Assembly: GCF_002211365.1 (NCBI RefSeq)
Contig: NZ_LOKZ01000011.1
Location: 28,945-92,944, forward strand
Length of the DNA stretch: 64,000 nucleotides
Direction of reading: 5' to 3'
DNA from: Rhizobium sp. R711
GTDB lineage: Bacteria; Pseudomonadota; Alphaproteobacteria; Rhizobiales; Rhizobiaceae
Shown: positions 15,171-22,945 of the stretch, piece by piece
How positions within the stretch are numbered: the stretch's first letter is position 1
Layout: each line of letters starts with the position of its first letter
Program-made: the position numbers and the translations under genes
Notes under the pieces: generated by a model
Told to the model about the DNA's origin: nothing
The model's input: the letters and a program-made list of their open reading frames with translations, nothing else
Database searches by the model: none

Positions 15171-15449
15171 ATGTCTTCCGAATTACACGCGGTCTTGAAG
15201 TCTAAAGACCTCCTCATGTTGCAAGGCGTGTTGGATGCGGCTGGATATTCTTCAGCCAGTAGCATTAAGCATCCTGAACGATACAATGTCGCGGCGAAAC
15301 TGCTTGTCGAACGTTTGCAAGGCGGGATGACCTCGGCGGACGACCTCGCCAAGGAACTGGAAAAGCACTTTGGCTCAGTGCTTTCGTCAATCTCTCCACC
15401 AAGCTTCGAGCGCACACGCGCCTCCATTCAAGGTCGACCTCTCCGATAG
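15171..15449 (+). CDS. Small orphan protein, 92 residues
   Basis: ATG 15171 sits behind a strong AAGGAGGA site, so the start is clear. The product is soluble and mostly helical, with SKDLLMLQGVLDAAGYSS, SSIKHPERYNVAAKLLVERL and an acidic helix with TSADDLAKELEKHF. It looks like one of the small helical orphan proteins frequent in rhizobial accessory regions. I do not recognise a family. The gene is intact. Confidence 0.6.
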   Translation: MSSELHAVLKSKDLLMLQGVLDAAGYSSASSIKHPERYNVAAKLLVERLQGGMTSADDLAKELEKHFGSVLSSISPPSFERTRASIQGRPLR

Positions 15450-15553
15450 CTATTTCGGAGAACTGCAAACTTCTTGCCTTCCAGATAGCGAGCGAACGGC
15501 GCGTAAGACGGTATCCCGGCCGGGAGGGTGGACGCACGACGCTGAAGCCTGAG

Positions 15554-15850
15554 CTACCACCTGTTGGAATCGCGCTCACGCTCCTCGACTGCCCGGCGCA
15601 TGGCGTCCTCACGACCGCACTCGTATTTTTCCATATGGTAGCGGATCAATGACTGGCGGCGCCCTTCATCCATGATGGCGAAAACGCTTCGGAAGCGTCG
15701 CTCGATGTCTGATTTGGCTGCATCGGATCGTTGGCGAGCGGCCATCAGTTTCGAAATTACATGGTACGCCAGTAACCCTACCAGTACGCCCACCACAAGG
15801 CTAAGAACGGATTCCCGACTAACCAGAGCTCCAAGATCGATGTACGCCAT
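15554..15850 (-). CDS. Small membrane-anchored protein with helical tail, 98 residues
   Basis: The start at 15850 follows an AGGGGGA site. Residues about 12-33 form one membrane helix (SVLSLVVGVLVGLLAYHVI), and the remaining 65 residues are a charged, helical cytoplasmic tail (RQRSDAAKSDIERRFRSVF, then KYECGREDAMRRAVEERER) that may form a coiled coil. Nothing indicates the function. Convergent with the preceding orphan gene. Confidence 0.55.
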   Translation of the reverse strand: MAYIDLGALVSRESVLSLVVGVLVGLLAYHVISKLMAARQRSDAAKSDIERRFRSVFAIMDEGRRQSLIRYHMEKYECGREDAMRRAVEERERDSNRW

Positions 15851-16007
15851 GTCATCCCCCTGCATCGGAGCATGAAGGGGACCGGTGTTTGTGTCTATTA
15901 CACCGTTTAGGCGACCCCAAGACAGCTTGACTCTCGCGTGCACCCCCTGTCACGCTGCACCAATGGAGAGTGGAGGCACAGCATGTTCCCAGGGAGCGGT
16001 AAGGTCC

Positions 16008-16417
16008 ATGACGACACGCTTTGCCGCGCTGATCAGCATCTGCGTCATGCTATCGGGATGCTGGGGATGCGATCGCCACCTGCCTCCGTTGCTGCGCGAT
16101 TTGAGGGCTGTCTACGAAGGGGACATGTTCAGTGACGGATGCGGACCTCCCGAAGGGAAGAAACAGGCCTTTACACCCGAGTTTACAAGGCGCTTGCAGG
16201 CACTGTTTCCCGCCGGCAGTGATGCGGCTGGTATAGAGCGGGCCTTCAATCGATGGGGTTCAAGGTTGTTTCACCTTGTCCTAAGTACAATCCGAATGTT
16301 CGTCTGGCCCAGTTTGTCCAAAAAGGGTGTCTAACCCCGATGGACGCCAAGGTAAGATGGCTTATCAATCGTCGGCGCCGATCGATCGGGACCACGTGTC
16401 GTTTGCAGCACGCATAA
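16008..16417 (+). pseudogene. Predicted lipoprotein, frameshifted
   Basis: ATG 16008 follows GGTAAGG. The protein begins with a lipoprotein signal (FAALISICVMLSGC; lipobox LSGC) and continues to NRWGSR at about 16262, where the frame runs on into an unlikely hydrophobic end. The neighbouring frame instead reads FKVVSPCPKYNPNVRLAQFV and continues to a stop at 16415-16417. One extra G in the GGGG run at 16255-16258 would join them (NRWG then FKVV). The product would be a small outer- or inner-membrane lipoprotein of unknown function. The very end overlaps the recombinase remnant. Confidence 0.55.
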
Positions 16418-17003
16418 GGAATCCGGCAGCTGTGATAATAATGGCCGATATTATGTAGAGAAGATCGAGCGAGACGTAATCGAGCGCCTACGCGGGATGT
16501 TTGCCGATACCGCCGTCATCGACGCCTATGTCGAGGAATACAAGGCCGAGAGCAAGCGAATTGCCATGGAACGCCGCAACAGCCGGGGTGCGAAGGAAAC
16601 CGCGCTGGCGGACGTGCAGGGACAGATTGCGCGCGTGCTAGAACAGGTGGCAAAAGGAACGATCGACGAAGACGACGTTCTGGCAATTCTGCCTGGGCTC
16701 AAATCCGAACGCAGCCGGTTGAAGGCAGATCTTGAGGCGGAGGAACCGCCAACGAACATCATCGAGATCAAGCCAAAGGCGGTCGAGAAGTTCAGGGAAG
16801 ATTTGGAGAGCCTTGCGGAAATCCTGAGGGTGCGAGGCGCGGAGCCAAGCCTTGCAATGGCGAAGGCGTTCAGGGAGGTCGTTTCCGCTGTGGTCGTCTA
16901 CCCGCGCAAAGCTGGCGAACAATATCAGTACGAAATCAAGGGATGGCTATCTGGAATCGCCGGACCGGAATTGTCGGCTGTGCCCGACCTGAGACATAGG
17001 TAA
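16368..17003 (+). pseudogene. Large serine recombinase, C-terminal remnant
   Basis: The frame has no start of its own at the left edge and carries only the C-terminal half of a large serine recombinase: a zinc-ribbon opening (CSTHKESGSCDN with the conserved SGSC), the YYVEKIERDVIERL helix, a long coiled coil with the conserved LPGLKSERSRLKADLEAEE, and the end domain (FREVVSAVVVYPR). The catalytic resolvase domain and recombinase domain are missing, so it cannot act. The right end is cut by the IS481 end at about 16985-17005. It marks the stretch as a former integrative element. The ATG at 16497 is internal. Confidence 0.75.
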
Positions 17004-17410
17004 CAGATCGTACCTCTAAGACATGGGTGACAAGCTCGTGCCGAACGGGTTGTCGATGGTTTGCAAGGTCCTCTGCTCCAGGTCGATATATCCGAGATCA
17101 TAGTGCATGAAGCTGACGAGCCAAATACCGTCGTCGACTTCCTTGATGCCGAGTTTCTGTCCGGCCAGCACGGTGGAGATATTGATCTTCTTGCGGTGCA
17201 TGCAGATGCGGCCGCAATTGGTCACCAGTGCGTCACGGTCGTGGAACGGATAATCGATCTCCGGTAGCCCGTTATATCGGCGCGCCGATGGCGTGTAGAG
17301 ATCGACCGGCACCTTCATCGCCAGGGCTTCATGCGGCCGTTCGGTATTGAATTCGCTGACGAATGCATCGAAGCGGGCCTGCTGCTGCAGGATATTTCTG
17401 CCGGGTGGAC
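17004..17410 (-). mobile_element. IS481-family transposase, truncated C-terminal fragment
   Basis: The minus-strand frame encodes the C-terminal part of an IS481-type DDE transposase: PPGRNILQQQARFDAFV, then NTERPHEALAMKVPVDLY with the catalytic Glu in the ERPHEAL motif, followed by the C-terminal extension GRICMHRKKINISTVLAGQK and YIDLEQRTLQTIDNPFGTSL. The N-terminal half with the first two acidic residues is missing; homology stops near 17410, about 10 bases from the tRNA 3' end. The right-hand IS terminus keeps the motif pair GACATAGGTAAC and GACATGGGTGAC around 16990-17030. It is in opposite orientation to the remnant at 12296. Confidence 0.8.
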
Positions 17411-17420
17411 ACTGTTTTAA

Positions 17421-17497
17421 TGGTAGCGGAGGAGGGATTTGAACCCCCGACACAAGGATTATGATTCCTCTGCTCTGACCTACTGAGCTACTCCGCC
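17421..17497 (-). tRNA. tRNA with CAU anticodon (probably elongator tRNA-Met)
   Basis: A complete 77-base cloverleaf with encoded CCA: acceptor GGCGGAG/CTCCGCT with discriminator A, D arm GCTC/GAGC, anticodon stem GAGGA/TCCTT with loop ATCATAA (anticodon CAT), variable loop GTGTC, and T arm GGGGG-TTCAAAT-CCCTC. A CAU anticodon can be initiator Met, elongator Met, or tRNA-Ile2 carrying lysidine made by TilS. The initiator is unlikely because the first acceptor pair is G-T and the anticodon stem lacks three G-C pairs. Met versus Ile2 needs comparison with the other CAU tRNAs. Its 3' end is the right edge of the decayed island. Confidence 0.93.
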
Positions 17498-17546
17498 ACT
17501 GGTCAACGGTGCCGTTCGCGATGCGGAGGCCCGTGGGATGAGCGGC

Positions 17547-17575
17547 TTATAAGGTGCGCCTCGGCTTTATGTCAA
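17547..17575 (-). promoter_or_regulatory. Sigma-70-type promoter of the tRNA gene
   Basis: On the minus strand TTGACA (17570-17575) and TTATAA (17547-17552) are separated by exactly 17 bases, about 50 bases before the tRNA. This is close to consensus for the housekeeping sigma factor. Confidence 0.7.
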
Positions 17576-17606
17576 GCGCATGATCGAGAAAATACCACGG
17601 GCTTTT

Positions 17607-18806
17607 TCAGGCTGCGACTGGGCTGGCCAGCAGCGCCTTTAGCGAGGCTTCCGCCGCCGGTTCGCGCTCAGAGCGTTCGATGAAACCACCACCATAAACC
17701 CGCGCGTCGTCGCCGGGCGCCGAATAGAGTGCACAGGCCTGGCCCGGCGCAACGCCGGCTTCCCCGATTGCGAGGTCGACATAGATACCGGTCGCATCGG
17801 CATGCAGGACAGCGGGTGTCGGTGCACGCGTCGAGCGGACCTTGGCAAAGCAAGCGAAGCCCTCGCCAGAGGCCGCCTCGGCAAGCGGCTCGTCGCCCAG
17901 CCAGTTGACATCGCGCAGATAGACACGGTGCGTTTCCAGCGCTTCTTTCGGCCCGACGATAACCCGACGCGAGCGAGCATCGAGATAGACGACGTAGAGC
18001 GGCTCGCCGGTGGCAATCCCGATGCCGCGGCGCTGGCCGATGGTGTAATGCAGGATGCCTTCATGCTGGCCCAGCACGCGGCCGTCGAGGTGGACGATCT
18101 CGCCGGCGAGGGCCGCATTCGGCTTCAGCTTGTTGATGATGTCGGAGTATTTGCCCTGCGGCACGAAACAGATGTCCTGGCTGTCAGCCTTCTTGGCGAC
18201 CACCAGACCCATTTCTTCGGCAAGCTTGCGGGTTTCGGCCTTGGGCAGACCGCCAAGCGGGAAGCGCAGATAATCGATCTGCTCCTGTGTCGTCGCGAAC
18301 AGGAAGTAGCTTTGGTCGCGATCGGCATCGGCCGGGCGATAAAGCGCGCGGCGACCGGGATTGCCGGGAGCCGGATTGGGCCGCGAGCGAATGTAGTGAC
18401 CGGTCGCCAGTGCGTCGGCGCCGAGCTCCTTGGCGGTTGCCAGGAGATCCGCGAACTTGACGGTCTGATTGCACGAGACGCAGGGGATTGGCGTCTCTCC
18501 GGCCACATAGCTTTCCATGAAGGGGTTGATCACCGTGTCGCGGAACCGCTTCTCGTAGTCCAAGACATAGTGCGGGATGCCGAGCGTCTCGCAAACGCGA
18601 CGGGCATCGTCAATATCCTGGCCGGCACAGCAGGAACCGGCGCGGTGAACGGCCGCACCGTGGTCGTAAAGCTGCAGCGTGATGCCGATCACGTCATAGC
18701 CCTGACGTTTGAGAATGCCTGCCACCACGGAGCTGTCAACGCCGCCGGACATGGCGACGACAACGCGGGTATCTTCCGGCTTCTTGTCAAAATCCAGTGT
18801 GTTCAC
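17607..18806 (-). CDS. mnmA: tRNA-specific 2-thiouridylase MnmA
   Basis: MnmA puts the 2-thio group on U34 of tRNA-Lys, -Glu and -Gln with ATP and a persulfide relayed from IscS. The 399-residue product, near the usual length with a short N-terminal extension, has the PP-loop SGGVDSS (20-26), the first catalytic Cys in the IPCVSCNQ loop, the second in [10 protein letters not shown], the tRNA-binding middle domain ([10 protein letters not shown]) and a C-terminal beta-barrel. The gene is just upstream of, and on the same strand as, the CAU tRNA, but it has its own gap of 110 bases to it. Confidence 0.97.
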   Translation of the reverse strand: MNTLDFDKKPEDTRVVVAMSGGVDSSVVAGILKRQGYDVIGITLQLYDHGAAVHRAGSCCAGQDIDDARRVCETLGIPHYVLDYEKRFRDTVINPFMESYVAGETPIPCVSCNQTVKFADLLATAKELGADALATGHYIRSRPNPAPGNPGRRALYRPADADRDQSYFLFATTQEQIDYLRFPLGGLPKAETRKLAEEMGLVVAKKADSQDICFVPQGKYSDIINKLKPNAALAGEIVHLDGRVLGQHEGILHYTIGQRRGIGIATGEPLYVVYLDARSRRVIVGPKEALETHRVYLRDVNWLGDEPLAEAASGEGFACFAKVRSTRAPTPAVLHADATGIYVDLAIGEAGVAPGQACALYSAPGDDARVYGGGFIERSEREPAAEASLKALLASPVAA

Positions 18807-18985
18807 GGGTGGCTGCCAATTCTAAGCTTGTTGCAATCCGCCCATCAGAGCCGGCGGATTTCAGGTGTCCGCGCGGGATCGGCCGCCGGACTTTCGTTGG
18901 CGAGGATATAGAAAGGATTGGGTTCCGGCGCAAGAGGCGGACAATTTGCGGGCATCTCCGAAAGCGGATTCCCCCCGCAATCGCT

Positions 18986-20395
18986 TCAGAGTGTCCCGAA
19001 CAGCCTCCAGGCCATTCCGGCCACTGCACATGCGAGCAGCGTCGGAATAACCGACATTCTGAACCGGAAGATTGCAATGGCGGCGGCGACGCTAAGAACG
19101 AGCGACGGCAGGGCCAGCGACGACCATACGGGCAGCTCGATCCAAATAGGACCAAACCGGTGGATGCTGGTCTCGGTAAACAGGAAGTGCAGACCGAACC
19201 AGATGGCGAGGTTCAGGATGACGCCCACGACGGCAGCGGTGATAGCCGACATCGCGCTCGCCAGCGTCGCATTGCCCCGGAGCTTTTCAATGAAAGGCGC
19301 ACCGAGGAAAATCCAGAGGAAGCATGGCACGAACGTCACCCAGGTCGTAAGCATCGCTGCCAGCGTCGCTGATGTGATCGGATCGAGGTTACCGGGATCG
19401 CGGTAGGCGCCCATGAACCCCACGAATTGTAGAACCATGATCAGTGGCCCCGGCGTGGTCTCGGCCATGCCGAGACCGTCGAGCATCTCCGTCGGGCGCA
19501 GCCAGCCATAGTGCTGCACCGCCTCCTGCGCGACATAGGCAAGCACGGCATATGCGCCGCCAAAGGTAACGACGGCCATCTTGCTGAAGAAGACACCAAT
19601 CTGCGTGAACACATCATCGCCGCCGCGAAAAACATAGAGCAGCAGAAGCGGCCCGAGCCAGAGCGCCAGCAGCACAGCCGAAATCTTAAGCGACCACACC
19701 AGGTTCGGCCGCGCATGGATCGGCGTTTCCTCGCCAAGTGCGGAATCCGCATCTGCAAGGGCGTGACCGGCAGCGGCTTTGTGGCCGTTGCCGGCCTGGA
19801 AAAGCCGCGAGCCGGACTTCGAACCCACGAAACCTGTGATCGCCGCGATCAGAATGATCAGCGGGAACGGCACGTGAAGAACAAAGATGCCCACGAAGGC
19901 CGCGGCCGCGATGGCGACCATCGCGGGATTCCTGAGCGCCCTGCCCCCGATCCGAATGACGGCTTGCACAACGACCGCAAGCACGGCGGCCTTGAGGCCG
20001 AAGAACATCCCCTCGACGGCGTCGAGGTTTCCAAACACCACGTAGACGTAGCTGAGGGCAAGGATGGACAGGAAGCCGGGCAGGACGAAAAGGATACCAG
20101 CCACAAGCCCTCCCGCCGTCCTATGCATGAGCCAACCGATGTAGATGGCGAGTTGCTGCGCCTCGGGCCCGGGCAACAGCATGCAGTAGTTGAGGGCATG
20201 CAGAAACCGATGTTCGCCGATCCACTTCTTTTCGTCGACGACAATCCTGTGCATGACGGCGATCTGCCCGGCTGGGCCACCGAAGCTCAACGCCGCCACG
20301 CGCAGCCAGACACGAAACGCCTCGCCAAAGGGGATGCCGTGGCTCGTCCGACCCGCCGTCTTGTCGGCGGGCGTATCCGTCACAAGGTTGGCCAT
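18986..20395 (-). CDS. chrA: Chromate transporter ChrA (two-domain CHR family)
   Basis: ChrA exports chromate from the cytoplasm, driven by the membrane potential. The 469-residue product is a long, duplicated CHR protein: the N-terminal half has the family motif FGGPAGQIAVMH with PGPEAQQLA, and the C-terminal half has TFGGAYAVLAYVAQEA with AETTPGPLIMVLQFVGF. About ten to twelve membrane helices are visible, with a hydrophilic His/Ala-rich linker near residue 220. The start at 20395 is one base after the chrB stop (TGA-G-ATG), so translation is coupled. The longer frame upstream is the overlapping end of chrB. Confidence 0.95.
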   Translation of the reverse strand: MANLVTDTPADKTAGRTSHGIPFGEAFRVWLRVAALSFGGPAGQIAVMHRIVVDEKKWIGEHRFLHALNYCMLLPGPEAQQLAIYIGWLMHRTAGGLVAGILFVLPGFLSILALSYVYVVFGNLDAVEGMFFGLKAAVLAVVVQAVIRIGGRALRNPAMVAIAAAAFVGIFVLHVPFPLIILIAAITGFVGSKSGSRLFQAGNGHKAAAGHALADADSALGEETPIHARPNLVWSLKISAVLLALWLGPLLLLYVFRGGDDVFTQIGVFFSKMAVVTFGGAYAVLAYVAQEAVQHYGWLRPTEMLDGLGMAETTPGPLIMVLQFVGFMGAYRDPGNLDPITSATLAAMLTTWVTFVPCFLWIFLGAPFIEKLRGNATLASAMSAITAAVVGVILNLAIWFGLHFLFTETSIHRFGPIWIELPVWSSLALPSLVLSVAAAIAIFRFRMSVIPTLLACAVAGMAWRLFGTL

Positions 20396-20396
20396 C

Positions 20397-21212
20397 TCAG
20401 TTTCCTTTTTTCGCAGAGGGCCAATTGTGTGTCTCGTCGGTCGCATCGCGGCACCATCGATAGAAGGCATCGTACAAGGTCATACCCGCCTGCAATTGCT
20501 CGAGGTCGTCGGCAAACATCCGCGAAAGTCCGAGCGAGGCCGCCAGCAATCCCGCCGCTTCGGGCGCGAGATCGAGCCTCGCAGTGTCGGCGGCCCTGAC
20601 GATCGTCGCCAGCCTGAGGAGCGGCTGGGATTGAAGAGCGAACTCCTCGACCATGACGTCAAAGGAGCATCGATCGCCGCGGTGGCTCCAGAAGACGTCC
20701 TCGATATCGAAAGCTGTTGCCCCGAAACGGTCGGCCACCATCAGCACCTCAGGGGTAGGAACGAACAGGAAAACGGCCGCCGGATCCACGAAACGGCGGA
20801 TCAACCAGGGGCACGCGATGCGATCGATCTTCGGGCGGCCACGAGTGACCCAAACAGTCCTCCCCTTCGCGTCGCGAGGCGGCAGCTTATCCTCGGGCAC
20901 TGCGAGACCGCCTGCCTTGATCCATGCCTCGAACCCGCCTTCGAGTGTTTCGGCCTGCACACCCATGACCCGAAGATGCGCGGCAACGCCGTGGCTGAGC
21001 TTGGCGCCATGGTGGCAGACGATGACGGCCGGGCTTCGGATTTCAGCGCCCCACAACTCCACATCCTTGAATGGCCTGCGCACCGATCCGGGAATGAGAC
21101 GGGGATCGGCGGAAAAGTCCTCGTCATTGCGCACATCGATCAAGGCAGGCGCACCTGGCGTCCCGATGAGGCGGTTCAGTTTATCGGTTGAGATTTCGGT
21201 AAATGACGGCAT
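20397..21212 (-). CDS. chrB: ChrB chromate-resistance regulator, rhodanese-ChrB fusion
   Basis: The 271-residue product joins an N-terminal rhodanese-like domain (ALIDVRNDEDF, the active-site loop VCHHGAKLSHGVA with its Cys, then LEGGFEAW) to a C-terminal ChrB domain (VTRGRPKIDRIACPWLIRRF, ATAFDIEDVFWSH, SFDVMVEEFAL). ChrB is needed for regulated chromate resistance and is thought to sense chromate; the rhodanese fusion is a known variant in Alphaproteobacteria. It heads the chrBA operon and is coupled to chrA. A sigma-70-like promoter overlapping a palindrome lies upstream at 21299-21323. Confidence 0.9.
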   Translation of the reverse strand: MPSFTEISTDKLNRLIGTPGAPALIDVRNDEDFSADPRLIPGSVRRPFKDVELWGAEIRSPAVIVCHHGAKLSHGVAAHLRVMGVQAETLEGGFEAWIKAGGLAVPEDKLPPRDAKGRTVWVTRGRPKIDRIACPWLIRRFVDPAAVFLFVPTPEVLMVADRFGATAFDIEDVFWSHRGDRCSFDVMVEEFALQSQPLLRLATIVRAADTARLDLAPEAAGLLAASLGLSRMFADDLEQLQAGMTLYDAFYRWCRDATDETHNWPSAKKGN

Positions 21213-21533
21213 CGCGCGTCCTCCGTTCTAGCGGCTTTGTTGGACGCGACTCTTCGGCTGGCGCCTCGTGGGGTGATCGCGACCCCATGAGCCATATGAT
21301 CCACGGTGGATGAGCTATGTCAACACTTTCCAACAGCCTGCTATGTCGGCAAGCAATTGAGATGTAAGGATTGATGCCGCAGCGGCCAGGCGGAAGCAAT
21401 GCTGCTCCGAAGACTGCGCGAGGAAAACCGCGAAACGTGTCAGCGCGCTCCGGACCGGTAACGGCTCTTCAGGTCGCCGTCAGATTTTGAAAGCAGAAGA
21501 CCCGTCGCGGGCAGTTGTGAAAGGTAGTTCGAT
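21213..21533. other. Divergent intergenic region between chrB and the MFS gene
   Basis: About 320 bases hold the chrB promoter and palindrome (21299-21323) and must hold the start signals of the MFS gene. No gene is supported; a 72-codon minus-strand frame here (21181-21399) overlaps the chrB start and has no protein-like composition. Confidence 0.5.
21299..21323 (-). promoter_or_regulatory. chrB: chrB promoter with palindromic operator
   Basis: On the minus strand a perfect -35 TTGACA (21318-21323) is followed by a perfect palindrome ATCCAC-C-GTGGAT (21299-21311) occupying the spacer and -10 region; the -10 itself (about TCATAT) is weak. The palindrome is placed to block polymerase, so a repressor, possibly ChrB, may bind here. 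Confidence 0.5.
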
Positions 21534-22742
21534 ATGGTCGACGTTGCCGGCTCAAGACCTGCTGCACTACGGGCAATCCCGAAAGGCGTCTGGGCTCTCG
21601 GCTTCGTCTCGCTATTCATGGACATCTCCTCGGAGATGATCCACGCTCTCCTGCCGGTCTACATGGTTGCCGTCCTCGGCACCTCGGCGTTTGCGGTCGG
21701 CCTGATCGAAGGCATTGCCGAAGCGACCGCCGCCATCACCAAGGTATTTTCCGGAGCATTGAGCGATTGGCTTGGCAAGCGAAAGCTGCTTGTAGCCCTG
21801 GGCTACGGCATGGCTGCGTTGACAAAGCCTATCTTCCCATTGGCACCTTCGCTGGGCTGGCTGGTGGCTGCGCGTTTCGTGGACCGCGTCGGAAAGGGTA
21901 TCAGAGGTGCACCACGCGACGCCCTGATCGCCGACATCAGCCCAAAGGAGATCCGTGGCGCCAGCTTCGGGCTGCGTCAGTCGCTTGACACGGTTGGCGC
22001 GTTCCTCGGGCCAGCGCTGGCTTTGGGTTTGATGTGGTGGACCGCCAACCACTATTCGACAGTGTTCTGGATCGCTGTCATCCCGGCGTTCTGCTCCGTC
22101 GCAATTATCATCTTTGTCGTCAAGGAACCGCCGCACGCAGACCAACGGCGCGCCCGGATACCGCTCCGAACCTCGGAGCTCGTTCGGTTGCCTGCGATCT
22201 ACTGGCTGGTCGTCGCCGTCTCTGCGGTCTTCACGCTTGCACGGTTCAGCGAGGCTTTCCTGATCCTCGACGCCCAGCGAATGGGACTTCCCGTCATGTT
22301 CGTTCCGATCGTCCTGATCGTCATGAACATTGCCTATGGGTTCTCGGCCTATCCGGTGGGCGTCATGGCGGATCGTCTCGACCGGATCACCCTGTTGATT
22401 GTCGGGCTCGGGCTTCTCGTTCTCGCCGACCTCAGCCTTGCGTTTCTTCCCGGGCTGGCGGGCCTCGGGATCGGAGTATTGCTGTGGGGTCTTCACATGG
22501 GATTTACTCAAGGGCTGTTGGCGACCCTCGTTGCGGATGCCGCACCCGCCGAGCTGCGCGGAACCGCCTTCGGCATCTTCAATCTCGTTGCGGGCATCGC
22601 CCTCCTTGCCGCAAGCGTGTTTGCCGGTGCGCTTTGGGATTGGGGCGGGCACCAGATGACATTCCTCGCTGGTGCGGTTTTCGCGTTGCTCGCCGGCCTC
22701 TCGCTGCTGCCCCTGAAGAAGCGACTAAGAAGTGGTTCGTAA
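21534..22742 (+). CDS. Major facilitator superfamily transporter
   Basis: A 402-residue protein with twelve predicted membrane helices. The MFS signatures are present between helices 2 and 3 (GALSDWLGKRKLLVALGY) and in helix 4-5 (ARFVDRVGKGIRGAPRDALI), with the mirrored motif VMADRLDR in the second half. This subfamily (VRKGIRGAPRD-type) often sits beside chrBA in proteobacteria, and this gene is divergent from chrB, so a part in chromate or oxidative-stress resistance is likely but unproven. ATG 21534 is the first in-frame codon after a weak GGTAG site. Confidence 0.85.
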   Translation: MVDVAGSRPAALRAIPKGVWALGFVSLFMDISSEMIHALLPVYMVAVLGTSAFAVGLIEGIAEATAAITKVFSGALSDWLGKRKLLVALGYGMAALTKPIFPLAPSLGWLVAARFVDRVGKGIRGAPRDALIADISPKEIRGASFGLRQSLDTVGAFLGPALALGLMWWTANHYSTVFWIAVIPAFCSVAIIIFVVKEPPHADQRRARIPLRTSELVRLPAIYWLVVAVSAVFTLARFSEAFLILDAQRMGLPVMFVPIVLIVMNIAYGFSAYPVGVMADRLDRITLLIVGLGLLVLADLSLAFLPGLAGLGIGVLLWGLHMGFTQGLLATLVADAAPAELRGTAFGIFNLVAGIALLAASVFAGALWDWGGHQMTFLAGAVFALLAGLSLLPLKKRLRSGS

Positions 22743-22945
22743 GGCCAGAAGTGGCCATCCGGCCGTTCGCCAGGTACAGCATGCCAACCACCACAAGCCG
22801 TGGACCAGAACGGAATTGCGCCGGCTACGATGCCCAGACCGTTGGCGACCAGCAGACAAACGTCAGGCCCTGCCGGCACTTCATCCCGCTGAGGCAACAG
22901 GAACATCGTCGCAACAAGGCTGCCAGCACTTGCGACGCAATGATT

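Noticed and set aside
22743..22945. Possible protein remnant between the MFS gene and the decayed GGDEF-EAL gene
   Set aside because: Short frames read like fragments, but no motif could be recognised in any phase, so no feature is claimed.
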